Assembly: GCF_900116765.1 (NCBI RefSeq)
Contig: NZ_UETC01000006.1
Location: forward strand, 124,001-188,000
Direction of reading: 5' to 3'
Source of the DNA: Jannaschia seohaensis
GTDB lineage: Bacteria; Pseudomonadota; Alphaproteobacteria; Rhodobacterales; Rhodobacteraceae
Length of the DNA stretch: 64,000 nt
Shown here: in pieces, positions 52,053-61,370 of the stretch
Position numbering within the stretch: position 1 is the first letter of the stretch
Layout of the letters: each line of letters opens with the position of its first letter
Made by a program: the position numbers and the translations under genes
Notes under the pieces: model-generated
What the model saw: only the letters and a program-made list of their open reading frames with translations
The model's database searches: none
Told to the model about the DNA's origin: nothing

Positions 52053-53600
52053 ATGGCTGAGGCGGCGCATATCGATGACGAAGGCTTTGACGATGCAGAA
52101 ATCTTCGTCGGCAAGGACGTGTTGGAGCTCCTTAGCAGCTCCATGTATGTCAATCCGCTCTCCATCTTCCGCGAGTACATTCAGAACGCCACCGATGCCG
52201 TCGATGATGCGGTAGCTGCCGGGCTCCTTGCTTCCAGTAATTTCGGCCTGATCGAGATTAATCTCGATCATATCGACCGGCGAGTTGTGATCCGCGATAA
52301 CGGCACGGGTTTGGCCAACCAGACCTTCGCCAGGCGAATGCTCTCCTTTGGCGCAAGTGATAAACGAGGCACGGACGCACGTGGGTTTCGAGGCGTCGGC
52401 CGGCTTTCTGCGCTCGGTTATGTTCAGCAGCTTGTGTTCCGCTCGCGCGCCAAGGGCGACACGAAGGTCCTCGAGGCCACGTGGGACGGACGCGTTGTTA
52501 AGCGCATGCTGGCATCCAATGATAGGGACTCCGACCTGCGCTCAATTGTTCGGGAGGCGGTGACGCTTAAGCGTCTGGAACCCGACGACTATCCGGTGCA
52601 TTTTTTCGAGGTCGAGCTCATCAAACCGCGCCGTATCGCCAATGACAGACTGCTCAACGAGATCGAGATCGAGAGCTTCGTGAGCCAGGTTTGCCCCTGT
52701 CCATTTTCGCCCGAATTCTCTTTCGGTGAGGAGATCGCTGATCTGCTCTCTCAGCATGGCCGTGCTGGCAAGGCGTACCGGATTCACATCAACGGATCAG
52801 AGGAGCCAGTCTACCGGCCCTATCGCGACCATGTCGAATATTCAGACACGAAGCGCGCTTCGCTGCGCAGCCTGAAGACCTTCGAGATTGAGAGCATCGA
52901 TGGAGCGCCAGCCGCTGTCGGCTGGCTCATTCATCATGACTACCAAGGTGCGATTCCCGCTGCGCAGGGAGTCCGGGGTTTGCGCGCTCGTGTCGGCAAT
53001 ATCCAAGTCGGCCATGATCGGCTGTTCTTGGAGATATTCCCTGAAGATCGCTTCTGTTCTTGGACCATTGGAGAGGTTCACGTGCTTGATGGTCGCGTCG
53101 TCCCGAACGGCCGCCGCGACGAATTCGAGAGCAACGCACATCTCGACAATATCATCGCTCACCTAAGACCTGTTGGCGCCGAAGTGGCGCGCGAGTGCCG
53201 TGTCTCCTCACAAAAGCGAAACCGCTTCAAGACATTCGAGCTCGCGGCCGACAAGGTCTACGAGAAGCTCGATGTCCTCAAGCAAGGGGCGATTTCGGAT
53301 CGGTACGCCAAATCAATCAAGGCTGAGATCGGCACGCTGCTGTCTGAAATGAGAAAAGCTGTGGACTTTGATCTTTTCGAGGATGCTGATCGCCGTACAA
53401 TGCGGTCACGCCTTATGACGATCGAGAAGGCAGTCGATGCCTATGCAAGCAAAGCAGAAGGCGACATTTTCGAGCACCTGCCTGAACGGAAAAGGGCCAC
53501 CTACAAGGAAGTCTTTGATCTGATTTACGATTGTTCCGTCAACCAAGTAGCAGCAAAGAGCCTCATCGATCGTATGCTTGACCGGCTATCAAGGTCCTAG
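52053..53600 (+). CDS. GHKL (Hsp90-type) ATPase
   Basis: A 515-residue protein with an N-terminal Bergerat ATP fold: N box FREYIQNATDAVDDA (Asn45), G1 box VIRDNGTGL (about 80-87), and a lid/G2 region SFGASDKRGTDARGFRGVGR with GFRGVGRLSALGY. The middle resembles the transducer domain of Hsp90/MutL-like proteins (residues about 200-350). The C-terminal third is helical (KYSKSIKAEIGTLL-type helices, then EHLPERKRATYKEVFDLIYD). Proteins of this shape appear in several bacterial defense loci as ATP-driven clamps or sensors. It is coupled to the radical SAM gene (22-base gap). Confidence 0.9.
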   Translation: MAEAAHIDDEGFDDAEIFVGKDVLELLSSSMYVNPLSIFREYIQNATDAVDDAVAAGLLASSNFGLIEINLDHIDRRVVIRDNGTGLANQTFARRMLSFGASDKRGTDARGFRGVGRLSALGYVQQLVFRSRAKGDTKVLEATWDGRVVKRMLASNDRDSDLRSIVREAVTLKRLEPDDYPVHFFEVELIKPRRIANDRLLNEIEIESFVSQVCPCPFSPEFSFGEEIADLLSQHGRAGKAYRIHINGSEEPVYRPYRDHVEYSDTKRASLRSLKTFEIESIDGAPAAVGWLIHHDYQGAIPAAQGVRGLRARVGNIQVGHDRLFLEIFPEDRFCSWTIGEVHVLDGRVVPNGRRDEFESNAHLDNIIAHLRPVGAEVARECRVSSQKRNRFKTFELAADKVYEKLDVLKQGAISDRYAKSIKAEIGTLLSEMRKAVDFDLFEDADRRTMRSRLMTIEKAVDAYASKAEGDIFEHLPERKRATYKEVFDLIYDCSVNQVAAKSLIDRMLDRLSRS

Positions 53601-53675
53601 GTTTCCAGCAGGTTGCAGGCGCGACGACAAGGTTGTTTCCTGCCTGCGATCTCTATTTTGATCGGTTTTCAACGT

Positions 53676-56540
53676 TCAAATCCGCTCGAATGGAATCACG
53701 ATCACCTGCCAAACTCTCGTATCAATCAGCTTCTCGTCCCCAACAATCCTCTCGAGCCGTCGCGATGCAAAAGCCCCCAGCGCCTCGGCCTCGCGTTCGA
53801 CCCTCATGGCGCGTGCTTCGGCAATGCGCGCCTGCCGTTCGTCGGACGAAATCTGCGCACGGAAAGCAGCTGCGCGCGCTTGGGCCTCACTTTTCTCGCG
53901 GTGAGCCTCCGCCTTCACCAATTCGGACCTGCGTGCGACCTGCCCCGGATCGGGTAGGTGCGGCTTGATGGCGTGGGCCTTGGCCCGCCTGCGCATCGCG
54001 GCGTCCCGAAGTCGGGAAACGGTGTCCGGCAGCGTTACGGGGTCACCCGCTACGAGCCTCCCTGTCTCAGCACGTGGGTCAAGAAAGGCTGTGACGTGGG
54101 ACGCCGGCAACCGCTCGAGATCGCCCCCCTCAGGGTTAATGGCCAGTCCTTCCAAGATAAGCCGGGTCGGCGCAGCGAGGCGCAGCCAGCGATCGTCGGC
54201 CTGTGAGGCGGCGCGAGCGTAGCGGCGCAGATGGCGCGCGTCCTCGCTGTTCAGGCCGTCCAACAGCCCGTCCCACCGGGCGTCTTCGTCAATTGGCAGC
54301 GACAGGCTGCATGCCGCTGCCGTCACAAGGAGGGGGCGAAGGTCGGACAGCGCAGAATGACCGGGCGGATATCCCACCGAGGCCACTGGAACTCTGTCCC
54401 GTTCGAGCGCGGTATCCGCCAGACTCAGGAACGCGGCGCAAAGCTGTTCATGAAATTCGTCGCCGTGGTCTATGAAGTGCAAGGGCCGGGCGACACCTTC
54501 GCGGTCCGTGGCCATCCTGAGCGGAGGGTCGGAAAGATGGCGTCTGTGGTGTAGAAAGGCGACCTGACCGGATCGTGGATTGGAACGTCGGTCGCCTTCG
54601 TTCCGACGCTCGAACAGTTCCAACGATAAGTCACGAGTTGCGCCGGAGTCTTTCACGCCGAGGTCAGCATACCATACACTGCCGAAGCGGGCGCCGTCTA
54701 CCGATTGGTCCTTCTGTCCCGTCCTCACGTCCAAAAGGCTCGACGCCCGGAGAGCCTCCAGCCAGGCAAGAAGCTCGGCCTCTTCAGGGCCACGGGCGCC
54801 GTGTTCCGGTCGCGACGGCCGCAATCCGCCAGGCAGGCTCTTGCGTTCCAACATGGTGCGATGGCGCGCCCGTGCCGCGTCCGCCGTGTTAGGGTCGTAC
54901 TGTGCGAGGCGGGAGGCTGCCAGTTCGCCGGTGCCGTCCCCGCCCATAAGCTCCAGGTCAGCCAAGGCAGCCGGTGCTTCCCGGCCCGCGGCCAGCGCGC
55001 CGAGGTGCCTCTCGATCTTTTTGGCGCGCTCCACGCTCATCGGAGGTGTTGGGCGCTCGAATACTCCTAGTCGTTCGAGACCATCGACGACGTCTGCCTC
55101 GGGCGACCCGGCCCATGTGATGGCGTGTATGCGAATACGCCCCTGATCCTGCCGCGCCTCCGCCGCCAGCGCCGCGCCCGGTCGTAGCCGGTCCAGACGA
55201 CCGACCAGCTGATCGATACTGCGGACGGTCCAAGGGCAGGAATAGAGGACGATGGTCTCGCACCCATGATGGAGATTCAGCCCGGCTTCGGCCCAATCGC
55301 CCAGCAGCAGGATGTCGTCGGAGCCGCTCACGAAATCGCCGATCGTATCGACGTTGCGCCGGATTGCTGCCTCGGCATCGGCCGCGGTGTGCTCACCGCG
55401 CGCTAGACGTGCGATGCTTGTCTGTTCGCCTTCCGAAGAGCTCTGAAGGTAGGCGGGCAAGATACGTTCCAGGCGGGCCATCGTGTCGTTGTCTCCCGCG
55501 ACCACGAGCACACGGGCGTTAGCATCCTCTGCACGGATCATCGCCAAGAAGTCGAGCAGCGCGTCCAGTCGGGAGTCGCCAATATTCGCATCCGCACTGT
55601 CGGGCATCTGGAAAAGATCGTTGGGGAGGGCGGCAAGCGCGTCGCGAGACGCCCGTCCGAGGCGGTGGAGCGCCCGTGCTCGGCTTATGGGATCGCTGCC
55701 GACGGTGCGCGCCAACACCTTTCGCGCTGTGGCGGCAAGACCGGCCTCGCGGACGAAAGTCGGGACGTTGGCGCGAGTGTAGTCTCGGCGTGGCATGTAG
55801 TCTGGCCAATCGGCCCGCGACCACCGGCAGATACGTCGACCGAATGCATCCCGCTCAAACGCGGTTCGAGCCTCGTCTGCGGACCGGATCGAGGCCGCGG
55901 CTGTCATCTCGTCCCGCCTGATGACCTCCGTTGGGTCGTCCGCGGTAGCGCTGCGAAGGGGCTCCAACATGGAGACGAACCAATGCAGCATTTCCGGTCG
56001 GCCAAGCTCCGGCGTCGCCGTCAAAGCAATAAACTGGGCGAAGGGTCGGGCGCGGGCTAGGGTGTCGCGTTGTGCGACTGTAAAGCTCTGCGGCTCGTCT
56101 AAGACGAGAAGGTCGTAGTGTTCGGACCCATGCCTCAGATGCACCGACAACGAAGATGGCTTGATAATTCTGACTGAGACGTCGGCCTCATCCTCCGAGG
56201 TGTTGCCGTCGATGAAGGCCGCTTCGCAGTGGCCACGAGTGGTCAACTCCTGTAGCCACTGGCCGATCAGATGGTCTGGGACCACGAGCAGCGTCCGATG
56301 GTCCGGGTCCTGGAGGCGCAGGGCGTTTAAGATCATAAGGGTCTGCACGGTTTTACCCAGCCCCACGCCGTCGGCCAGCAGATGCCGCAGCTCGGGCGCC
56401 TCCAGAATTCGGGCCACGTTGGCCATTTGGTGAGGCAAGGGATCTGCAGCGACCCCTAGCGCGCCTAGAAGCGCGTGGTCGCGCTCCACGCGCCGGCGGA
56501 GCGCCTGCACACCGTGGGCCATGCGCAGGTAGGCGTTCAT
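53676..56540 (-). CDS. SNF2-like helicase with divergent motif II (DrmD/DpdE-like)
   Basis: A 954-residue protein starting at ATG 56540, overlapping the stop of the 832-residue gene (ATGA). The helicase core has PHQMANVARILEAPELRHLL, Walker A ADGVGLGKTVQTLMIL (58-64), LLVVPDHLIGQWLQEL, motif II YDLLVLDEPQSFT (DEPQ instead of DEAH/DEAQ), motif III FIALTATPELGR and motif VI IDQLVGRLDRLRPG. A C-terminal extension of about 450 residues ends in a charged coiled coil (HREKSEAQARAAAFRAQIS). Size and plan fit the large SNF2 proteins of DISARM (DrmD) and Dpd (DpdE) systems; which one is not decidable by eye. Confidence 0.85.
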   Translation of the reverse strand: MNAYLRMAHGVQALRRRVERDHALLGALGVAADPLPHQMANVARILEAPELRHLLADGVGLGKTVQTLMILNALRLQDPDHRTLLVVPDHLIGQWLQELTTRGHCEAAFIDGNTSEDEADVSVRIIKPSSLSVHLRHGSEHYDLLVLDEPQSFTVAQRDTLARARPFAQFIALTATPELGRPEMLHWFVSMLEPLRSATADDPTEVIRRDEMTAAASIRSADEARTAFERDAFGRRICRWSRADWPDYMPRRDYTRANVPTFVREAGLAATARKVLARTVGSDPISRARALHRLGRASRDALAALPNDLFQMPDSADANIGDSRLDALLDFLAMIRAEDANARVLVVAGDNDTMARLERILPAYLQSSSEGEQTSIARLARGEHTAADAEAAIRRNVDTIGDFVSGSDDILLLGDWAEAGLNLHHGCETIVLYSCPWTVRSIDQLVGRLDRLRPGAALAAEARQDQGRIRIHAITWAGSPEADVVDGLERLGVFERPTPPMSVERAKKIERHLGALAAGREAPAALADLELMGGDGTGELAASRLAQYDPNTADAARARHRTMLERKSLPGGLRPSRPEHGARGPEEAELLAWLEALRASSLLDVRTGQKDQSVDGARFGSVWYADLGVKDSGATRDLSLELFERRNEGDRRSNPRSGQVAFLHHRRHLSDPPLRMATDREGVARPLHFIDHGDEFHEQLCAAFLSLADTALERDRVPVASVGYPPGHSALSDLRPLLVTAAACSLSLPIDEDARWDGLLDGLNSEDARHLRRYARAASQADDRWLRLAAPTRLILEGLAINPEGGDLERLPASHVTAFLDPRAETGRLVAGDPVTLPDTVSRLRDAAMRRRAKAHAIKPHLPDPGQVARRSELVKAEAHREKSEAQARAAAFRAQISSDERQARIAEARAMRVEREAEALGAFASRRLERIVGDEKLIDTRVWQVIVIPFERI

Positions 56541-59035
56541 AGTCGTTCGACCTCCCATCGAGCAGTTCTGAGCCGCAGAGCGGCATAGCGAATTGCACGG
56601 GCAGTCATCCGATCCTCGAAAAGCGCAGTGACGATCGGGAGCCAGTCGGTCATTGCGAAAGCACGCGGGTCGGTCCAGAGCGACAGTGCCACCGGAATGT
56701 CGCTTCCGGAGATCCGTCGCGCCTGGCGAGCAAGGCTCCCACGATCGATCCTGAAGTCTGCGATGGCGCGAGCGACTTCGAGGGTTTCGACGTTTTGGTA
56801 GTCGATGTTTCGAAGCGCGTTGGAGAGGCGCGGCGGGAGGATCATCCCGGCAAGGACGTGACGGCCGTTGCTTCGGACGGCGTGAGCGACTGCGGCCTGC
56901 CAGGCCTCCGGTGTGTTGTAGGCCTCGAAGTCAACGGGAGGGGCCGACCGCTCTGCGCGCGCCGGTGTCAGCGATTTCCAAGCTCTATCTATGCGCTCGT
57001 CTGCCCTTTCCGCCCATTTCTCGTCGAGCGTCTTTTCGAGGCAGCTGGGGGGCACAACGTCGGCGAAAGCGTCAGCCAGCGCCGCGGGCAAGCCATTCAG
57101 GTCCGCTTCTCCGATTTCCTGTCCGACCTCCCGCAGCTCAGATACCCCCGCCAAATCGAGGCGGATCACTGCTGCAGCGAGGCTGTCACGGAACCGTTTG
57201 CCTTCCGACGGCCTTGAATCTTCTTTCAACCAGATTTCGCCACACATCGTATTCACAATCGCGCGTTCGGCAACCTCAGCGGCTCCTCGTGCCTGGAGCG
57301 CGGCCACAACGTGGACAGGACGGGCACTACTCCAGCCAAGCCAGGCTTCGGTTTCGGCGCGCAGTCCCGGGCAGCTGTTCGAACGGCCGAGTTGCCGATG
57401 AACGTCCGGCGCCGCGGGCCGTGCATCGGTCATCCGCATGTGACTTGGCCCTGCAACGATGAAGTTTGGAGCCGAAACCCCGTCAACCTTGAGGAGCTGA
57501 GCCGCAGTGCCTTGGACACTCGCAACCGGGATCGCGAAAGGATCATCGGCAGGAACGCGGCGAACGGGAAGGTCTTTGGACCCGTCGGGTAAGGAGGCAC
57601 GCCATCCGTCTTCGGCCTCGTACCATCGAATCTCAAGCTGTTCATCCGCGAGCGAAAACGACCGATAATCCCCATCCCACCGAATGGTCAGCATCGCCGC
57701 TCGTATCGTCTCCCCCTTGTCCTCGAACCCGCGCAACCCTGATGACAGGTTGGACAGGCCCGGGCCTCTCGCTGCAAGCCGCCCGGGGATGGTGGGCAGG
57801 GTTTCGCGGGAGAGAACGGTAGGAGCGCCTGGGATGCGCAGCTCCAGGCGCATCTCGACGTCCAGAAGTGCCCGCGGCCATGTCCGAGCGCGGTCGTCGT
57901 CGGGCGGCTGCGCGAGCGACACGAATACCGAGAGACGATCTTCACGAAGGTCCGCGAGCACCGGGATACCAGGCTCCATGTGCACCGAGATTAGAGAAGG
58001 GATTGGGTCGGGACGGGTGAACCTCATGCTGGTTGTGCGGCGTACGTTGCGCTCGTCTTGGTAGTCCAAAACTAGCTGTTCACCATCACTAAGAATCAGA
58101 CGCGCGGTCTCCCCGGTGAGAAGGCGTTCGGGCTCAGACACTTCATGGCGGGTGAAGCGAAGTGGCGTACGGGCATGGAGGACGACAGGCAGGTCCGCTG
58201 CGAAGAGCCGGGCGCCAAGACGAAGTCCGCCGCGAAGTTCAAACGGCAACGCCGCCGCGCCATCGTCGTCTTGAGGCCCGTACGGCTCGACCTTTTCTCC
58301 CGTGACACGAGACCGTTCCCGCTGGCGCCGTCGACGCTCCACTCTCGCGCGGACGAGGGTATCGCGGACAGGCGCTGCGGACATCATGTCGTTTTGGAGC
58401 CGATCGACGATCGATCGGGACAATCGCGTGTCGGGCGCGTCGAGTATCGCGGTGGCGACGGACTCCACTCGTGCCTCTCCGGCCGCCCAATCGTTGAGCG
58501 CCAGCAAACCGCTCCGTCGACAGCATTGCTGCACGGCCCGGACCAAAGCGGAATCGGCCGGATCCAGCATGGCGACCTCCAGAAGCGCCTCGCTCAAACC
58601 GACATGGATCTGGCGAGGGGCCAGTGCGTTGGTGAGCGGCCACGCGATGTGCCGGAATGCCCGCGAAAATGGAGTGTTGTCCGGGTGAGCAAGACCGACG
58701 GCACGATGCGCACGAAGATAATGGTCGCTCAGTGTCTCGCGAGCACTGGCGGACAAGTGCAGACCAAGTGCAGCTTCCAGGTGCGGCCAGTAGCCGGAAA
58801 GCAGCCCCCTGTAGGCGTAGCCGATCTCGGCTGTAAGCGCGAGCAGCGGCCAGCTGATTCCGGACCCGATCGCTCCAGTAGCTCGAAGCCGTCGTGCGAT
58901 CTTGGAGGCGAGAGACCGTGCATCCTCCACGTTGAGACCGTGTTCGATGGCATAAACCGGCGCTCCTTCACGTTCTTGGGCTAGAGCACGGTAGCGATCT
59001 CCCAGATACGCATCGATTTCCTCGTAGCTTAGCAC
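56537..59035 (-). CDS. Large protein of unknown function, first gene of leftward pair
   Basis: An 832-residue soluble protein starting at ATG 59035. No family recognised. The N-terminal 200 residues are helical (DARSLASKIARRLRATGAIG; WPLLALTAEIGYAYRGLLSG). The centre (about 250-520) is strand-rich with VVLHARTPLRFTRHEVSE and ARLILSDGEQLVLDYQDERN, and the C-terminal 200 residues are helical again. No Walker, nuclease or methylase motif was seen. It is co-translated with the SNF2-like gene downstream and divergent, by 76 bases, from the UvrD-like gene. It is probably a structural or recognition subunit of the same system. Confidence 0.8.
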   Translation of the reverse strand: MLSYEEIDAYLGDRYRALAQEREGAPVYAIEHGLNVEDARSLASKIARRLRATGAIGSGISWPLLALTAEIGYAYRGLLSGYWPHLEAALGLHLSASARETLSDHYLRAHRAVGLAHPDNTPFSRAFRHIAWPLTNALAPRQIHVGLSEALLEVAMLDPADSALVRAVQQCCRRSGLLALNDWAAGEARVESVATAILDAPDTRLSRSIVDRLQNDMMSAAPVRDTLVRARVERRRRQRERSRVTGEKVEPYGPQDDDGAAALPFELRGGLRLGARLFAADLPVVLHARTPLRFTRHEVSEPERLLTGETARLILSDGEQLVLDYQDERNVRRTTSMRFTRPDPIPSLISVHMEPGIPVLADLREDRLSVFVSLAQPPDDDRARTWPRALLDVEMRLELRIPGAPTVLSRETLPTIPGRLAARGPGLSNLSSGLRGFEDKGETIRAAMLTIRWDGDYRSFSLADEQLEIRWYEAEDGWRASLPDGSKDLPVRRVPADDPFAIPVASVQGTAAQLLKVDGVSAPNFIVAGPSHMRMTDARPAAPDVHRQLGRSNSCPGLRAETEAWLGWSSARPVHVVAALQARGAAEVAERAIVNTMCGEIWLKEDSRPSEGKRFRDSLAAAVIRLDLAGVSELREVGQEIGEADLNGLPAALADAFADVVPPSCLEKTLDEKWAERADERIDRAWKSLTPARAERSAPPVDFEAYNTPEAWQAAVAHAVRSNGRHVLAGMILPPRLSNALRNIDYQNVETLEVARAIADFRIDRGSLARQARRISGSDIPVALSLWTDPRAFAMTDWLPIVTALFEDRMTARAIRYAALRLRTARWEVERL

Positions 59036-59111
59036 GCTTGCCCAACCCCACTCCGGCCAATATCACCTCAAGGACTCTGGTTGTGGACGAGGGACAAACG
59101 GGTAGCAGGTC

Positions 59112-61370
59112 ATGTCAAGGATATTTTCCGATGGCTCTCTTAGCCTAACGGCCTCAAGAGATGGCGTCGGTGCCCAATCGGTGGAGGACACGACACTTCA
59201 GGACGAAATGGTCCACGCGCTCAGGCGGGCTGGTGTCTCGACGGCCCCCGAATTGGCCAAAATGATCGGCGTGGAGATAGATGATGCCTTCCACGGGGCG
59301 CTCGCAGCGCTTGTGGAGCATTGTGTCGTGGTTCGCCACACCACGCGCAGCACGCCGGTCTATGTGGTCGCGCAGACAGCGGTCAGCGTCATAGCAGGAC
59401 GGTCTCTTGCCAATGGGTCTGCCGAAGTAAACGACGGTCTGAAAGACGACGTGGAAACGCTTGAAGAGCTGCTGGGTCCACCCTCTTGGCGATATGAGGC
59501 TTCCTCGCTCGACCAGTTCGTTGGGAACGCGCAGAACGCACAGTCCGACGACGCCTCGGCTTGGGTCGCGATGATCGAACGCGGAGAAGACGCCTTTTTG
59601 CTGGACGGCGACTTGAGTAGCAAGCCTGCTCAACTCCGACGTTTGTCGGCCCTGACCCTGCACTGGCCGGAGCATGCGAGGAAGGAGCTAAACGGACCCT
59701 TGCGGATATGGGCAGGTATGACGTCGTCGGCTCAGACGGATTTCTCTCAGGATCGCGTTGTCGCCCTTCCGCCCGAAGCTCGCGCTGTCGTCGTCGCCGG
59801 ACCAGGCGCTGGCAAGACCTTCACGATCCAGCGACGCATTTGCCGCCTGCTTGAGTCCGGTCTCAATCCCTCAGCCATCTCGGTCATCGCCTATTCACGG
59901 ACCGCAGTGGCAGAGCTCCTCGCGCGCGTGCCCGTCATCGACGGGGAAGTGGTAGACATCCGCACGCTTGACTCGATCGCCGGCCTGTTCGTCAGCCATG
60001 CGACCGAAGATATAGGCGAAACGGACTATGAAGGTACGGTGCGCCAGGCGACTACGCTCATCGCGCGGGACGACCGAATCGCGCGGCGATGGCTGGATGG
60101 CCGTCGGCATCTGATCGTAGACGAGGCGCAAGACGTTGTTGGCCCGCGGCGCGATATGCTGACGGCATTGATTGGGGCGTTACCGGGTGACTGTGGCGTC
60201 ACAGTCTTCGGCGATCCCGCGCAGGCGATCTACGACTACCGCGCACGTGAATTCGGCCACGCGGGACCGATGGCGATAGACGCGATTCTTACGGCATCCG
60301 GATTCGAGCGGTTTGAACTTGGAGGGAATCACCGGACGAGTCGATCATCGCTTCGACGTCTCGCTCGCGAGGGGCGCAGGATCGTCCTCGATGCCGCATC
60401 TGGTCAAGCCGCCTTATCGAAGATGCGCGAGCTTCTCTACGAGGTCAGCGATGGGCCGCCGCCTGGGTCTGCGGAGGCCCGGCCCGTTGCTGAACTAGCG
60501 TTATTCCGGTCGCACGCGGCGGCCGCTCGTCATGCGGCGCGATTGGGTGAGGTCGGAATGCGCGTGCGCCTTTCCGACGTCGGTATCCAGCTGGCACCTG
60601 CGTGGCTGGGACGCGCGATGGAACTGTTACAGGGTCGCGGCCCCAATGCCATAGAGGAAGTTGTCCGGAGCAACCCTACCCTGCCTGCTACGACGAAGGT
60701 CGCAGAGGCGCTTGCGGTGGCGCTCGTCGATGGACGCTACGATGCCAAGCGTATGGCCGAGGCGGTGCGGACCGGGCGTGCCCCCGCCCCTGAGCCGCCC
60801 ATTGGACAGGTCGCTTCCACGATCCACGCAGCGAAAGGAAGAGAGGCACTGGACGTTGAGTTGCATCTGCCGGAGCCTCGCGACGGCTTGTCGGATGCCG
60901 AGGCTGCCGAGGAAGCTCGCGTTCTGTACGTCGGAGCGACGCGCGCCAGACGCCACCTCTACGTCGCGCCCGAAACCGGCACCATGCGCGTGACGAAAGA
61001 GCGGCATTGGCGGGCCGCACAAACCGGTGTTCAGGTGCAGTTGAGGCCATCCGACGCACTCGGGATGACGGTTCTTGGACAGCCCGATGGCCATGTTCGG
61101 GCACCGCTGCTCCGTTGGCGGAGAGAAAGCGGATGGGGAGTTTTCGCAGAGGTTGATGACAACGAGGTAGAGCTGGCGCGCTTTTCCGAAACCTTCGGTC
61201 GAGAAATCGCGTCGATCTGTGCGGCCGTGCAAGCGATCCCCTTTGTTCCGGTCGCCAGAGGCCAAATCCGGGTGGAATGGTATACGATTGCCCGAGAAGA
61301 AGGCCTAGAAGTAGCGCCCGTCACCGATGGCTTCGTCTGGATTAATTTTAAACGACAGGGAAACCCGTGA
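59112..61370 (+). CDS. UvrD/PcrA-like superfamily 1 helicase
   Basis: A 752-residue protein. Residues about 25-85 look like a winged helix (HALRRAGVSTAPELAKMIGV). The SF1 helicase domain starts near 210: motif I VVAGPGAGKTFTIQRRI (Lys235), motif II HLIVDEAQDVVGPRRD, motif III FGDPAQAIYDYR, motif IV LGGNHRTSRSSLRRLAR, motif V STIHAAKGREALDVELHL and motif VI ARVLYVGATRARRHLYVA. The fixed order of motifs supports an active 3'-5' translocase. A C-terminal ~120-residue extension (RWRRESGWGVFAEVDDNEVE) is not recognised. Its TGA overlaps the GTG start of the DrmA-like gene. Confidence 0.93.
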   Translation: MSRIFSDGSLSLTASRDGVGAQSVEDTTLQDEMVHALRRAGVSTAPELAKMIGVEIDDAFHGALAALVEHCVVVRHTTRSTPVYVVAQTAVSVIAGRSLANGSAEVNDGLKDDVETLEELLGPPSWRYEASSLDQFVGNAQNAQSDDASAWVAMIERGEDAFLLDGDLSSKPAQLRRLSALTLHWPEHARKELNGPLRIWAGMTSSAQTDFSQDRVVALPPEARAVVVAGPGAGKTFTIQRRICRLLESGLNPSAISVIAYSRTAVAELLARVPVIDGEVVDIRTLDSIAGLFVSHATEDIGETDYEGTVRQATTLIARDDRIARRWLDGRRHLIVDEAQDVVGPRRDMLTALIGALPGDCGVTVFGDPAQAIYDYRAREFGHAGPMAIDAILTASGFERFELGGNHRTSRSSLRRLAREGRRIVLDAASGQAALSKMRELLYEVSDGPPPGSAEARPVAELALFRSHAAAARHAARLGEVGMRVRLSDVGIQLAPAWLGRAMELLQGRGPNAIEEVVRSNPTLPATTKVAEALAVALVDGRYDAKRMAEAVRTGRAPAPEPPIGQVASTIHAAKGREALDVELHLPEPRDGLSDAEAAEEARVLYVGATRARRHLYVAPETGTMRVTKERHWRAAQTGVQVQLRPSDALGMTVLGQPDGHVRAPLLRWRRESGWGVFAEVDDNEVELARFSETFGREIASICAAVQAIPFVPVARGQIRVEWYTIAREEGLEVAPVTDGFVWINFKRQGNP

